A stretch of DNA of 64,000 nt from Thermoproteus uzoniensis 768-20 (GTDB lineage Archaea; Thermoproteota; Thermoprotei; Thermoproteales; Thermoproteaceae): NCBI RefSeq assembly GCF_000193375.1, contig NC_015315.1, positions 1,124,622 through 1,188,621 on the forward strand, read 5' to 3'. Shown here piece by piece: positions 9,323 to 18,647 of the stretch. The position numbers were made by a program, and so were the translations under genes. The notes below the pieces were generated by a model. It did not search any database. It was given only the letters and a program-made list of their open reading frames with translations, and was not told the DNA's origin. The first letter of the stretch is position 1, and each line of letters opens with the position of its first letter.

Positions 9323-10654
9323 ATGAGCTACTTCGGGATAATAGAAAATCTCATAAAAAACGCAAGAGGCCCGCCGCCGCTGGAGGGGGTCAAAGTTGTC
9401 GAGTTCTCACACTACATACTCGGCCCCAACATACCGAGGCTTCTGGCCCAGTTAGGGGCCGAGGTGATAAAGATAGAGCCGCCGCCCCGCGGCGATCGGT
9501 GGAAGTACGCGTCCATGTGGGGCGGCAAGGGCTTCTACAAGGGCATGAGGATAGACTACCTCTACTTAAACTCTAACAAGTACTTCGTCGGCATCGACTT
9601 CAAGAAGGAGGAGGGCAGGAAGCTGGTCGTGGAGCTGGCCAAGAGGGCCGACGTGTTCGTGGAGAACATGGAGCCGGGCACTCTCGACAAGTATGGCCTG
9701 GGCTATCTACAGCTGAGGGAGGTCAACCCGAGGCTTATCTACGTGAGCGCCAGCGGCTACGGCAACTGGGGGCCTCTCTCCAAGTTGCCCAGCTACGATA
9801 TCATAGGCCAGGCGGAGTCCGGCATGATAGACATAACCGGATGGGAGGACGGGGTCAACGAGGCCTACAGACTGCCCGACTATCCCGGCGACTGGCTCCC
9901 GTCCACCATGGCCGTGTCGGCGATAATAGCGGCGTTGATATATAGGGAGAGGACCGGCAAGGGGCAGTACATAGACCTCTCCCAGGCGGCGAGCATGCAA
10001 CGGTTCATGTACCACTTCACCTACATGTCGCTGACGGGGTCAAGGCTCAAGAGAAGCGGCTTCATAGACCCCTCGGCCTACGTCTCGGGGGTCTTCAAGA
10101 CGGCGGACGGGAAGTTCGCGGCGCTGGCGGCCATGACGCAACGCCAGTACGACGCCTTGGCCGAGGTCGTGCCGGGCCTCAGAGGTCTGAGGGAGGCCAG
10201 AGACGCCGAGTCGCTCTGGAGGAAGTACGAGGCCGTGAAGGCGTGGGCCTCCGGCAAGACCCTCGACGAGCTTCTGGAGTTCGGCAAAAAGGCCGGCGTC
10301 CCGATACAGCCGGTGCTCAACGACAAGGAGGTCCTCGACGATCCCTGGAGAGCCGAGAGGGGATCCGTCCTCAAGATAAGGGATAGGCTGTACGGCGAGA
10401 TCGTGGTGCCTGGCCCCATAGTCAAGATGAGCGGGACGCCGCTGGCCGTCAAGTGGGTGGCCAGGCCAGTGGGCTACCACAACAAGCTGGTGCTCACGAG
10501 GAAGCTGGGGCTCCCGCCGGCCGAGGTCGAGAGGCTGGAGAGGGAAGGCGTGGTGGGGTACTGGGATGGACAACTCGGCAACATGCCGCCGCCCGGATGG
10601 AGCGCCGAAAGCGACCCCGTGTTTAGGGGAGAAAAAGACGAGGTGGAGCCATGA
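9323..10654 (+). CDS. Family III CoA-transferase (CaiB/BaiF), first subunit
   Basis: 443 residues. Moves CoA between carboxylic acids through an aspartyl-CoA intermediate. The N-terminal VKVVEFSHYILGP...LAQLGAEVIKIEPPPRGD is typical of the family, and the likely catalytic Asp lies in SYDIIGQAESG. A ctttaaaata box about 22 bases before the ATG indicates a leaderless operon start. It overlaps the second family III gene by four bases; paired genes of this kind form heteromeric enzymes such as benzylsuccinate or succinyl-CoA:citramalate CoA-transferase. Substrate unknown. Confidence 0.9.
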   Translation: MSYFGIIENLIKNARGPPPLEGVKVVEFSHYILGPNIPRLLAQLGAEVIKIEPPPRGDRWKYASMWGGKGFYKGMRIDYLYLNSNKYFVGIDFKKEEGRKLVVELAKRADVFVENMEPGTLDKYGLGYLQLREVNPRLIYVSASGYGNWGPLSKLPSYDIIGQAESGMIDITGWEDGVNEAYRLPDYPGDWLPSTMAVSAIIAALIYRERTGKGQYIDLSQAASMQRFMYHFTYMSLTGSRLKRSGFIDPSAYVSGVFKTADGKFAALAAMTQRQYDALAEVVPGLRGLREARDAESLWRKYEAVKAWASGKTLDELLEFGKKAGVPIQPVLNDKEVLDDPWRAERGSVLKIRDRLYGEIVVPGPIVKMSGTPLAVKWVARPVGYHNKLVLTRKLGLPPAEVERLEREGVVGYWDGQLGNMPPPGWSAESDPVFRGEKDEVEP

Positions 10655-11808
10655 GCGACAGGGAGGAGGTCCTCAGGAAGCTGTTCGGCGATAGGGAGGC
10701 CAAGCCGGAGGCTCTCGAGGGCGTCAAGGCGGTCGAGATATGCGGGACCAACTTCGGGTGCAGAATCGCGGGGTCGCTCCTGTCGGAGCTCGGGGCGGAG
10801 GTCTACACGGTGCCGGACGACGACGCCAAGAGGATAACGCCCCACGGCGCCACGATAGAGGGGGTCGGGATACCCTACTTCGTGGAGAGCCGCGGGAAGC
10901 GCGAGGTGGCGTTGGAGGACGTGCCGAAGCTGTTGCCGGAGCTCGACATACTCATAGACGGGCTGGGGCCGGGAAAGCTCTACTCAAAGGGCCTGGGCTA
11001 CCCGCAGTTGGCCGAGAGGTACCCCAAGCTCATCTACGTGGCCATATCCCAGTTCGGGCACTACGGGAGGAAGGCCGAGGAGTACGCCGACATGCCCGAC
11101 TCCGACTTGACGGGCCAGGCCTACAACGGGTACATGGCCATGTTGGGGAACCCGGCGCTTCCCGAGCCCTATTCCTACCCCATAAGGGCCGGAATATGGC
11201 TGGCCTGGGCGTTCGCCGGCGCGGCGGGCGCCCTCTCGGCTCTAGCGGCCTACTGGGCCAGGATGAGGAGCGGAAAGGGGCAGTTCATAGACATTGCCAT
11301 AAACGAGGTCTTGTCGGTCGACCACCCCTACCAGATAGGGGCCCCCTTCGTCCTCGGCGCGCCGCGCCAGAGATCCCCCACAATCGACGCCAATATCTTG
11401 GTTACGTACACCACGGCGAGGGCCAGCGACGGCTTCGTGGCGCTGGCCACAGTGATATGGCCGGAGGTCGAGGCGTTTTTCGAAATCATCGGGAGGCCCG
11501 ATCTGGCCGAGAGGTGGAAGAAGGCCCTCGAGGTCTGGGAGAAGGATCCGGGACAGTTGAAGGAGCTGGAGAAGGAGGTGTTCGCCGAGGTCGCCAAGTA
11601 CAAGGCCGAGGACTTAGTCAAGGCAAGTCGGGAGAAGGGGAGGCCGCCGATAGCCGTGGTCAAGTCCGTGGAGTGGGTCGCGTCCCAGCCGCACTGGCGT
11701 ATGAGAGGCGCCATAGTCGAGGTGGAGTGCAGGGGCAGGAAGATCTTGGTGCCCGGGACGCCCTACATGATGTCGGAGACGCCGGGAAGGGTGAAGCTCA
11801 AGTGTTAG
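10651..11808 (+). CDS. Family III CoA-transferase (CaiB/BaiF), second subunit
   Basis: 385 residues, a shorter relative of the preceding protein. It starts with VKAVEICGTNFGCRIAGSLLSELGAEVYTV, retains an Asp in DSDLTGQAYNG at the catalytic position, and carries the family's GKGQFIDIAINE-type segment. Its ATG overlaps the stop of the first gene (ATGA), which supports a two-subunit enzyme made in equal amounts. The candidate substrate-binding residues differ between the two proteins, so they are probably not redundant copies. Confidence 0.9.
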   Translation: MSDREEVLRKLFGDREAKPEALEGVKAVEICGTNFGCRIAGSLLSELGAEVYTVPDDDAKRITPHGATIEGVGIPYFVESRGKREVALEDVPKLLPELDILIDGLGPGKLYSKGLGYPQLAERYPKLIYVAISQFGHYGRKAEEYADMPDSDLTGQAYNGYMAMLGNPALPEPYSYPIRAGIWLAWAFAGAAGALSALAAYWARMRSGKGQFIDIAINEVLSVDHPYQIGAPFVLGAPRQRSPTIDANILVTYTTARASDGFVALATVIWPEVEAFFEIIGRPDLAERWKKALEVWEKDPGQLKELEKEVFAEVAKYKAEDLVKASREKGRPPIAVVKSVEWVASQPHWRMRGAIVEVECRGRKILVPGTPYMMSETPGRVKLKC

Positions 11809-11906
11809 GTATTCCACGCTTTCGGCGAATAGAGCTTTTATATTGACGAAAAATATTTTATATAGAAACGAAATAAGATATATAAAATAACAAACGATTT
11901 TAACCT

Positions 11907-13538
11907 GTGGCTAAGTGTTTCGACCCGGAACGCGTATTCGAGAGGATCGGGGACGGCTCTGTCGTGGCGATATCGGGCTTCAACGCGGCCACTGCCCCCT
12001 TCTACCTCATACACGCCCTCCTGAAGCACTACGAGGAGGTCGGCAGGCCGAGGGATCTGTTCATAATATCCGACGCCCTTCCCGCAGTCCCCGGCTTCGG
12101 GCTAGACGAGGTCGGCCGCTACGTGTTGGAGCACCCCGACCAGCGGCTCGTCAGAGGATTCCTACTGCCGTTCTACGGCTGGGCCCCCTCGCTCCAGGCG
12201 GCCGTCGCGCGGAATCTAGTTGAGGCGTATACTTGGCCCATCGGGATAGTCACGAGATGGCTCAGAGACGTGGCGGCGGGGGCGCCGGGCGTGATATCCC
12301 GCGTCGGGCTCGGCACCTTCATCGACCCGAGACAAGACGGCGGCATGTTGAACGACTTGGCCAAGGAGAGGAGGACCGCCAAGGTAGAAGTGATAACAAT
12401 AGACGGGAGGGAATACCTGCTCTATAGGGCCCCTAAGCCCAACGTCGCGTTTGTCAGAGCCACTACGGCTGACGAGATCGGCAACCTCTCCATGGAGCGC
12501 GAGGCCATGTACGGGTCAGTCCTCGCCGTGGTGCAGGCGGCCAAGGCCCATCCCGGCGGGCTGGTCGCGGCGCAGGTGCTCCGCGTCGTGACGGCCGGCG
12601 AGATACACCCGAAGTCGGTCTTCGTGCCCGGCCCCTTGGTGGACTGCGTGGTGGTGGCGCCGAGGGGAAACGAGGCGGAGCGGTTCCATTGGCAGACCTA
12701 CAGCTTCGACTACAACCCCATAGCAAGCGGCGACGCGCCGTACAGGGCGTCCTACGAGCCGCGGCCGCTCGACGTGGATAAGGCAATAGCAAGGAGAGTC
12801 GTGCTGGAGCTGGCGGGGCTCGTCGAGAGGCTGGGCAGGCCCGTGGTGGTTAACCTGGGCATCGGCATACCCGCCGTCGCGGCGGACGTGATAAGGGAGG
12901 AGGACGTGGAGGAGTTCATACATATAACGGTGGAGTCCGGCCAGTGGGGCGGCTACGCCTTGACCGGCGCCGACTTCGGCGCAGTGCTGGGCCACTACGC
13001 GGTGATACCCATGCCCGACCAGTTCCTCCTCTACGAGGGCGGGGCCATAGACGCAACCTCTCTCGGGTTCCTGGAGGTGGACGCCCAGGGGAACGTAAAC
13101 CCCGCGTTTATACCGGGCCGCATGACGGGCCCCGGAGGCTTCCCAGTCATAGCCATAGGCTCGCCTAGGGTCTACTTCGCGGGCGAGTTCACCGCAGGCA
13201 AGAGGTCGATTGAGGTGGCCGACGGCGGCGTCAAGATCAAGGCGGACGGAAACATAGTGAAGTTCGTGAATTCTGTCTACAAGGTCGTGTTCAGCGGGAG
13301 GTACGCATTGGAGGAGGGCAAGGAGGTCATGTACATCACGGAGCGCGCCGTGTTTAGGCTGACGCCCAACGGCCTCGCGCTGGCCGAGATCGCGCCCGGC
13401 GTGGATCTGGAGCGCGACGTACTGTCGCGTATGGCCTTCAAGCCCGTTGTCGGCGGCCTCGAAGAGATGGATAGGAGGATCTTCAGGACCGGGAGAATGG
13501 GCTTGAGGGAGGAGCTGTTGCGGGCCGTCAGGAGGTAG
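11907..13538 (+). CDS. Family I CoA-transferase (acetate/propionate CoA-transferase type)
   Basis: 543 residues with alpha and beta halves fused in one chain, as in propionate CoA-transferase. The C-terminal half has VVNLGIGIPAVAAD and HITVESGQWGG, in which the Glu is the expected thioester-forming residue; the N-terminal half has DGSVVAISGFNAATAP. GTG start, supported by a tataaaat box ~24 bases upstream. It follows the family III pair after a 98-base AT-rich promoter region, so it is a separate transcript but probably part of the same organic-acid metabolism. Confidence 0.87.
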   Translation: MAKCFDPERVFERIGDGSVVAISGFNAATAPFYLIHALLKHYEEVGRPRDLFIISDALPAVPGFGLDEVGRYVLEHPDQRLVRGFLLPFYGWAPSLQAAVARNLVEAYTWPIGIVTRWLRDVAAGAPGVISRVGLGTFIDPRQDGGMLNDLAKERRTAKVEVITIDGREYLLYRAPKPNVAFVRATTADEIGNLSMEREAMYGSVLAVVQAAKAHPGGLVAAQVLRVVTAGEIHPKSVFVPGPLVDCVVVAPRGNEAERFHWQTYSFDYNPIASGDAPYRASYEPRPLDVDKAIARRVVLELAGLVERLGRPVVVNLGIGIPAVAADVIREEDVEEFIHITVESGQWGGYALTGADFGAVLGHYAVIPMPDQFLLYEGGAIDATSLGFLEVDAQGNVNPAFIPGRMTGPGGFPVIAIGSPRVYFAGEFTAGKRSIEVADGGVKIKADGNIVKFVNSVYKVVFSGRYALEEGKEVMYITERAVFRLTPNGLALAEIAPGVDLERDVLSRMAFKPVVGGLEEMDRRIFRTGRMGLREELLRAVRR

Positions 13539-13577
13539 GCCGGCGTTGAGGATTTATTAACCGGCGGCCTCCACAGC

Positions 13578-15095
13578 GTGGCTAAGCACGTGAGGCTGTT
13601 GGGAATCTCGACGTCTCTCTTGACGCTCGCGGTCGGCTTGTTGTACAACATAGCGATAACGCGCAAGTTGCCCATAAACGATCTGGGGCTCGTCACGCTC
13701 CTCAACGCGTCCACGGCCTTCTCGTTGCTCCCCAACGCCATCCTGGGCTTCGCCCTGCCCAGAATAGCCGCGAGGGACGGCGGGCTGGACATAAGGGCCG
13801 CCTTGGGGGCCTCGACGCTCTTCTTCGCGGCGTCGGCCGGCTTGACCGCCGCGTATCTGGCCGCTGTCTGGGAAGAGATGGGGCCCTACGGGCCGTTGGT
13901 GGCGCTCGCCGCCCTAGCCGCCGAGGCCTCGGCGTATATCTCGTCGGTGGCGTCCTCGGTGCTTATGGTCAAGGACAGGGGGCGCTTCGTCATCTCGAAT
14001 CTGTTGCAGGCCGGCGTCAAGCTGGCTGCTGTGGGCGCCATCTACGCAGCCAGATGGTCCGTCTCTGCGGTGCTCTGGAGCTCCGTGGCCATATCGGCGG
14101 CTCCCGCCCTCTACGGGCTCTACTACGCCTCGCGCTACTACGCGCCGGGCTCGCCCCGCCGCTATTTGAGGGAGGTCCTAAACGCGTCGTGGGTGCCTTT
14201 GATGGGCTACGCCATGAACTCGTTCCGGTCCCTCGACGCGGCGCTGATCGGCGTGTTGGGCGCCATAGATCAAGTAGGGCTGTGGTACGTCTTCTTCATG
14301 TTGTCCAAGCCCTACGCCTTCTCCACCCTCCTATCGGGGATCACCTACGGCGAGCTTCTGGAGGGGAGGCGGGGAGGGCTGTACAAGGACCTCCTCATGG
14401 TCATGTCGCTCAGCACAATAATTTCGCTGTCCTACATATTCTTCGAGCCATACTTCGTAAATTTCCTGAGGCCTGGGCAGACCCAGTATCTGGCCCCGCT
14501 CTTCGCGCCCCTGGCGGTGTGGTCGGCCGCCAACATACTGGGCAATCTGAACTACTTTCTGACCAACGCCATGCAGGGAATAGACAAGAGGGATATCCAG
14601 TCGGGCGAGATAAGGGCGAGGGCCTACCTGGGGAGCTTGGTCATGTACGCGCACCTCGCCGAGCTCGCGTTCACTGCGGTCTACCTAGCCTCGATAGTGC
14701 CGCTCGTCGAGCTGTTCAAGCGCCTCGGCTCCGCCTACTACGCCATTGAGGGCGTTGTCGCCGCCTCGTTTCTGGCGAACGCCGCCGCGCTGGCCCTCAG
14801 AGCGGCCGTTCTCGACAGAAGATCCGCCAAGCTGTTCGAGTGGCGCGCCCTTTTGCGGGACTACGCGTTGCCCCTCGCCGCCTCCTCGGCGTTGTTGTGG
14901 GCCGTGTCGAGGGCCCTCCCCCTGCCTCTGCTTCCGTCTGCGCTTCTCTCTCTCGCCGAGATTATCCTCGCGCTGTTGATAACCGGCGCCGTGTACGTGG
15001 GCATCTCCGCCGCGCTTTCGAGCAATTTCAGACAGTTGCTTACTGCCGTCGTGAGGAACATCTCGACGCTCTTGGCGGATCTGGCGGGCAGATAG
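13578..15095 (+). CDS. Polysaccharide/lipid-linked oligosaccharide flippase (MOP superfamily)
   Basis: 505-residue membrane protein with about 12-14 hydrophobic segments and short loops, resembling Wzx/RfbX-type flippases that turn lipid-linked glycans across the membrane for S-layer glycosylation. The first helix follows GISTSLLTLAVGLLYN, and a charged central loop (ERRGGLYKD-like, near residue 258) separates the halves. GTG start after a gatttattaa box. The next gene is a nucleotide-sugar epimerase, which fits a glycan role. Confidence 0.78.
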   Translation: MAKHVRLLGISTSLLTLAVGLLYNIAITRKLPINDLGLVTLLNASTAFSLLPNAILGFALPRIAARDGGLDIRAALGASTLFFAASAGLTAAYLAAVWEEMGPYGPLVALAALAAEASAYISSVASSVLMVKDRGRFVISNLLQAGVKLAAVGAIYAARWSVSAVLWSSVAISAAPALYGLYYASRYYAPGSPRRYLREVLNASWVPLMGYAMNSFRSLDAALIGVLGAIDQVGLWYVFFMLSKPYAFSTLLSGITYGELLEGRRGGLYKDLLMVMSLSTIISLSYIFFEPYFVNFLRPGQTQYLAPLFAPLAVWSAANILGNLNYFLTNAMQGIDKRDIQSGEIRARAYLGSLVMYAHLAELAFTAVYLASIVPLVELFKRLGSAYYAIEGVVAASFLANAAALALRAAVLDRRSAKLFEWRALLRDYALPLAASSALLWAVSRALPLPLLPSALLSLAEIILALLITGAVYVGISAALSSNFRQLLTAVVRNISTLLADLAGR

Positions 15096-15131
15096 GCGCT
15101 CCACATATTAAAAGGGGGCTTAGATCCCGAT

Positions 15132-16076
15132 ATGAGGATATTGGTCACCGGCGGCGCCGGCTTTATAGGGTCGCACCTCGTGGATAGGCTCGTCGAGATG
15201 GGCCACGAGGTTGTCGTCGTAGACAATCTGTCGACGGGGCGGAGGGAATACGTGAACCGAGGCGCGCGCCTGGTCGTGAGAGATCTCAAGGACCCCGGCT
15301 GGGGCGAGGGGATCGGGGCGGTCGACGCCGTCTTCCACTTCGCGGCGAATCCCGAGGTCAGAGTCAGCTCCACGGAGCCGAGGATACACTTCGACGAGAA
15401 CGTGTCGGCCACCTTCAACGTGTTGGAGTGGGCCAGGAAGAGCGGGGCGAAGGCCGTCGTCTTCGCATCCTCGTCGACGGTCTACGGCGAGGCGGCGGTT
15501 CTGCCCACGCCGGAGGACGCCCCCATAGCCCCCATATCAGTCTACGGCGCCGCGAAGGCGGCCGGCGAGGTGTTGTGCGGCGCCTACGGGAGGCTCTACG
15601 GCGTGAGGTGCCTGGCCCTCAGATACGCCAACATAGTGGGGCCCAGGCTCAGACACGGCGCGATATACGACTTCATAATGAAGCTGAAGAGGAACCCCGA
15701 GGTGCTGGAGGTGTTGGGCGACGGCACCCAGACCAAGTCGTACCTGCACGTCCGCGACGCCGTCGAGGCCACGCTAGCCGCCTGGAGGAGGTTCATGGAG
15801 GACGACAAGCCGTTTCTCGCCCTAAACGTCGGCAATAGGGACGCGGCGTCGGTGAAGGATATAGCGGCGGCCGTCGCGAGGGCCATGGGCCTCTCGCCCA
15901 AGCTGGTCTTCAGGCCGGCTACCCCAGACGGGAGGGGGTGGCCCGGCGACGTCAAGACAATGCTCTTGAGCATAGAGAGAATTACGCAGTACGCCTCTTG
16001 GTCCCCCACCATGGGCTCCAAGGAGGCCGTCGAGCGCACGGCGTCTCAGCTGGTCGAGGAGCTGGCCTCGGGCTGA
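15132..16076 (+). CDS. galE: NAD-dependent nucleotide-sugar epimerase, GalE type
   Basis: 314-residue extended SDR enzyme, probably UDP-glucose 4-epimerase or a close relative supplying sugars for glycans. The NAD motif TGGAGFIGSH is at residues 6-15, the catalytic triad is in SSSTVYGE and VYGAAK, and the segment LRYANIVGPR is typical of the family. A tattaaaag box lies about 23 bases before the ATG. The symbol reflects the family; substrate specificity (Glc/Gal or dehydratase variant) cannot be read from the sequence. Confidence 0.88.
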   Translation: MRILVTGGAGFIGSHLVDRLVEMGHEVVVVDNLSTGRREYVNRGARLVVRDLKDPGWGEGIGAVDAVFHFAANPEVRVSSTEPRIHFDENVSATFNVLEWARKSGAKAVVFASSSTVYGEAAVLPTPEDAPIAPISVYGAAKAAGEVLCGAYGRLYGVRCLALRYANIVGPRLRHGAIYDFIMKLKRNPEVLEVLGDGTQTKSYLHVRDAVEATLAAWRRFMEDDKPFLALNVGNRDAASVKDIAAAVARAMGLSPKLVFRPATPDGRGWPGDVKTMLLSIERITQYASWSPTMGSKEAVERTASQLVEELASG

Positions 16077-16077
16077 C

Positions 16078-17199
16078 GTGGAGGCGAGGCTCCGTTGCCC
16101 CCGTTGCGGGTACAAGGCGGCGTCGGGCGCCCGTTGCCCCAACTGCGGATTCCCCCTCGTCCTGGAGCCGCCCGGCCGGCTCAAGATAGACCGGACGGAG
16201 CCCTCCATGTGGAGGTACTCCTCGGCAATCGGGGTTGCCAAGGGCGTCTCCCTCGGCGAGGGCATGACGCCTCTCAGAAAGGTGGGCGGGATCCTCGTCA
16301 AGGACGAGTCGAGGAACCCCACGGGCTCCTTCATGGATAGGGGATCGGCGGTCCTCGCCTCCGTCTTCTCGGGCGACAAGGCCTCGTTGCCCTTCCTGGA
16401 AGACTTCACGGTGTCCGCCGCCACCTACCTATCTGCTAAAGGCGTCTCCGTGGAGGTCCACATGGACCCCGCCGAGGCTGCATACGCCGACTTTATATCG
16501 CTCGCCGTGTTGCCCTCAGTAACGATAAGGTTCGGCAAGGCCGGGCCCTTCGACGTTGAATACGGCGATCCGTATTTCCTGGCAGGCGTCAAGACTATCG
16601 CCTACGAGATATTCGAAAGCGCTCGGCGCGTGGACTCGGTTGCAGTCCCTCTGGAGCGGGGCCTCCTGGCGCTCGCTGTATATATGGGATTCCGGGAGCT
16701 GGAGCAGTGGGGCCTCGCGGAGGCCCCCCGCCTTGTCTTGGCAGCGCACAAGGGAGCTCCCCTATCGGAGATAGCGCAATGGCTGAGGGAGAAGGGCGCG
16801 AGGGTGGCCGAGGTGGACCCCGCCGAGGCTGTCGAGGCCGCGGTCTACCTGGCGAGGCGGGGCGTCTACGCAAGGCCCCTATCGGCGATGGCCTACGCAG
16901 TGGCCTCCTCCGAGAAGGGCGCCGTCGCTGTCGTGACGGGCACGGGGCTGAGGCGGCCGGGCCTGGCGGGCCGGCGCAGAGGCGGCGAACTACAGAGGAG
17001 AATCCTTGAGATCTTGTCGGGCCGCGAGATGACGGCGTACCAAATATGGGAGGCCCTAGGCGGGGCGGCCAGCTTGAGGGGCGTCTACAAGGCTCTCTCG
17101 ACACTTGCATCAAGAAAATTCGTCACATATAGCTATAGGGCCTTGGGCAGGAGAAAAATCAAGGTCTTCAGAATATCGAGAATCTCAGAGAGAAAATAA
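16078..17199 (+). CDS. Threonine-synthase-like protein lacking the PLP lysine, with C-terminal winged helix
   Basis: 373 residues. An N-terminal zinc ribbon (C7-x2-C10, C20-x2-C23) and the order of segments match threonine synthase: GEGMTPL, VKDESRNPTGSF, then TGTGLRRP near the C-terminus. In the PLP-lysine motif the expected GSFKDR reads GSFMDR, with Met86 in place of Lys, and the usual phosphate-binding SSGN loop is not recognisable. The last ~80 residues (RILEILSGREMTAYQIWEAL...SLRGVYKALSTLASRK) form a winged-helix domain. The protein is therefore probably not an active PLP enzyme but a ligand-sensing regulator. GTG start one base after the epimerase stop. Confidence 0.8.
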   Translation: MEARLRCPRCGYKAASGARCPNCGFPLVLEPPGRLKIDRTEPSMWRYSSAIGVAKGVSLGEGMTPLRKVGGILVKDESRNPTGSFMDRGSAVLASVFSGDKASLPFLEDFTVSAATYLSAKGVSVEVHMDPAEAAYADFISLAVLPSVTIRFGKAGPFDVEYGDPYFLAGVKTIAYEIFESARRVDSVAVPLERGLLALAVYMGFRELEQWGLAEAPRLVLAAHKGAPLSEIAQWLREKGARVAEVDPAEAVEAAVYLARRGVYARPLSAMAYAVASSEKGAVAVVTGTGLRRPGLAGRRRGGELQRRILEILSGREMTAYQIWEALGGAASLRGVYKALSTLASRKFVTYSYRALGRRKIKVFRISRISERK

Positions 17200-17277
17200 A
17201 AGGAAAATTGATTCTATTTATATCTGATTAAGAAACTATTGAGGAGAAAATTTTTAAGTGGAAGCCATTCCTAACTT

Positions 17278-18645
17278 ATGCCGGACCCCTCTCTAGAACT
17301 AGATTTGGCAAGGCTCGTATCGGCTGTCGGAGTTCTGGCGCATCTGTCCATGGCCTCGGCGTTTCTGGGCACCATAGCGCTGGCGGTTATCGGCGAGTAT
17401 ATATGGCTTAGGAGGAAGGACCAGCAGTGGCTCGACCTCGCCAAGAAGTTCAACATAGCCGCCACCATATTCTTCGGGGTAGGCGCCGCTTTCGGCACGC
17501 TCGTCGAGTTCGGGCTGGTCACTATCTGGTCCAACTTCATAGCCATAATCGGCACCGCCATAGCGCTCCCGTTCTTCCTCGAGCTCTTCGCTTTCCTCTT
17601 CGAGGTCATATTCCTGCCGCTCTACACTTTTACCTGGAACCGCTTCTCGAACCAGTGGGTGCACTGGGTCATTGGCCTAATCGCTGCGTTTGGCGGCTAC
17701 TACTCGGCCTACAATATCCTGGCCGTCATGTCGGCGTTGAGCATAGCCCCGCCGGGTCTCCAGCTCGTGAATTTGGCGGCCCAAGGCAAGAATGTGGCCG
17801 GCGCGATTACTTGGCTCGCCGCGTTCCAGAACCCCACCGACGCTTGGAACATATTCTGGTGGGGCGCGAACGTCTTTATACTCCACGGCATACTTGCCGC
17901 CGTTATATTGAGCTGGTCTGGCGTGGCCGGGGTTGTCCTCTACCTATACCTCAAGGAGAAGAAGGATTGGCAGTACAAGGTGTTGAGGCTGGTGGTGCCA
18001 GCGATAGCAGTACTGACCGCCGTAGAGGGTCTCGTCGTCGGCCACCTCCAGGGAGAGCTGGTGCTGGAGCACGACCCGTTGAAGCTGGCGGCCCTCGAGG
18101 GCATGTTCTGGTCGGGGCTGAGGCCCGATCCTCTTACGAGCTTCGTGGCGTATGGAGACTTCAACCACCAGTTCTGGGGCTACTACTCCTGGCCGGCCGA
18201 CATTAGGCCTCCGGCTTTCGTCTCGGTGTTCTACCTGGGCTTCATGGTGGGCGCCGGGATACTGCTCGGCATATTGACGGCCGGCATCGGCCTCTACCTC
18301 TTGTTCGGCTGGTTCAAGCGCATAGTGCCGCCTCTCCTCAAGCCGAGCGTCTACCTGATACCCATACTGGCGGCGCTGGCGTCTATAGGCGGCGCCGTCT
18401 CGGCGGAGTCCGGCCGCTATCCGTTCATCCTGGTGCAGTCCGTCCCCAGCGCCGACGGGCCGCCGCAGATCACCGGCGTGCCGGTATATCAAGGCGGCTT
18501 GTTCAACCCGACGCTCCAGCTCACGCCGTGGCTGGCGGCCCTAATATTGATCGTCGAGGTGGCCATGCCGGCGCTCGCCGGCTATATGGTGTACCTCGCG
18601 CTGGCTAGGCCGCCCAAGCTACTAAAGAGGCTGGTCGAGTACTGA
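17278..18645 (+). CDS. cydA: Cytochrome bd-type oxidase subunit I (CydA)
   Basis: 455-residue multi-helix membrane protein reducing O2 with quinol electrons. Likely haem ligands are present: His22 (b595/d side), His203 (ILHGILAA) and Met323 (FMVGAG); Glu102 and Glu109 lie in the oxygen/proton-channel helix. GHLQGE...HDPLKLAALEGMF and ESGRYPF replace the bacterial QPMKLAAMEA and GRQPW motifs. The bacterial long Q-loop is not evident. The next gene is a second CydA-like protein instead of CydB, the CydAA' arrangement described in archaea. A tttttaag box 25 bases before the ATG indicates a leaderless start. Confidence 0.88.
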   Translation: MPDPSLELDLARLVSAVGVLAHLSMASAFLGTIALAVIGEYIWLRRKDQQWLDLAKKFNIAATIFFGVGAAFGTLVEFGLVTIWSNFIAIIGTAIALPFFLELFAFLFEVIFLPLYTFTWNRFSNQWVHWVIGLIAAFGGYYSAYNILAVMSALSIAPPGLQLVNLAAQGKNVAGAITWLAAFQNPTDAWNIFWWGANVFILHGILAAVILSWSGVAGVVLYLYLKEKKDWQYKVLRLVVPAIAVLTAVEGLVVGHLQGELVLEHDPLKLAALEGMFWSGLRPDPLTSFVAYGDFNHQFWGYYSWPADIRPPAFVSVFYLGFMVGAGILLGILTAGIGLYLLFGWFKRIVPPLLKPSVYLIPILAALASIGGAVSAESGRYPFILVQSVPSADGPPQITGVPVYQGGLFNPTLQLTPWLAALILIVEVAMPALAGYMVYLALARPPKLLKRLVEY

Positions 18646-18647
18646 CC

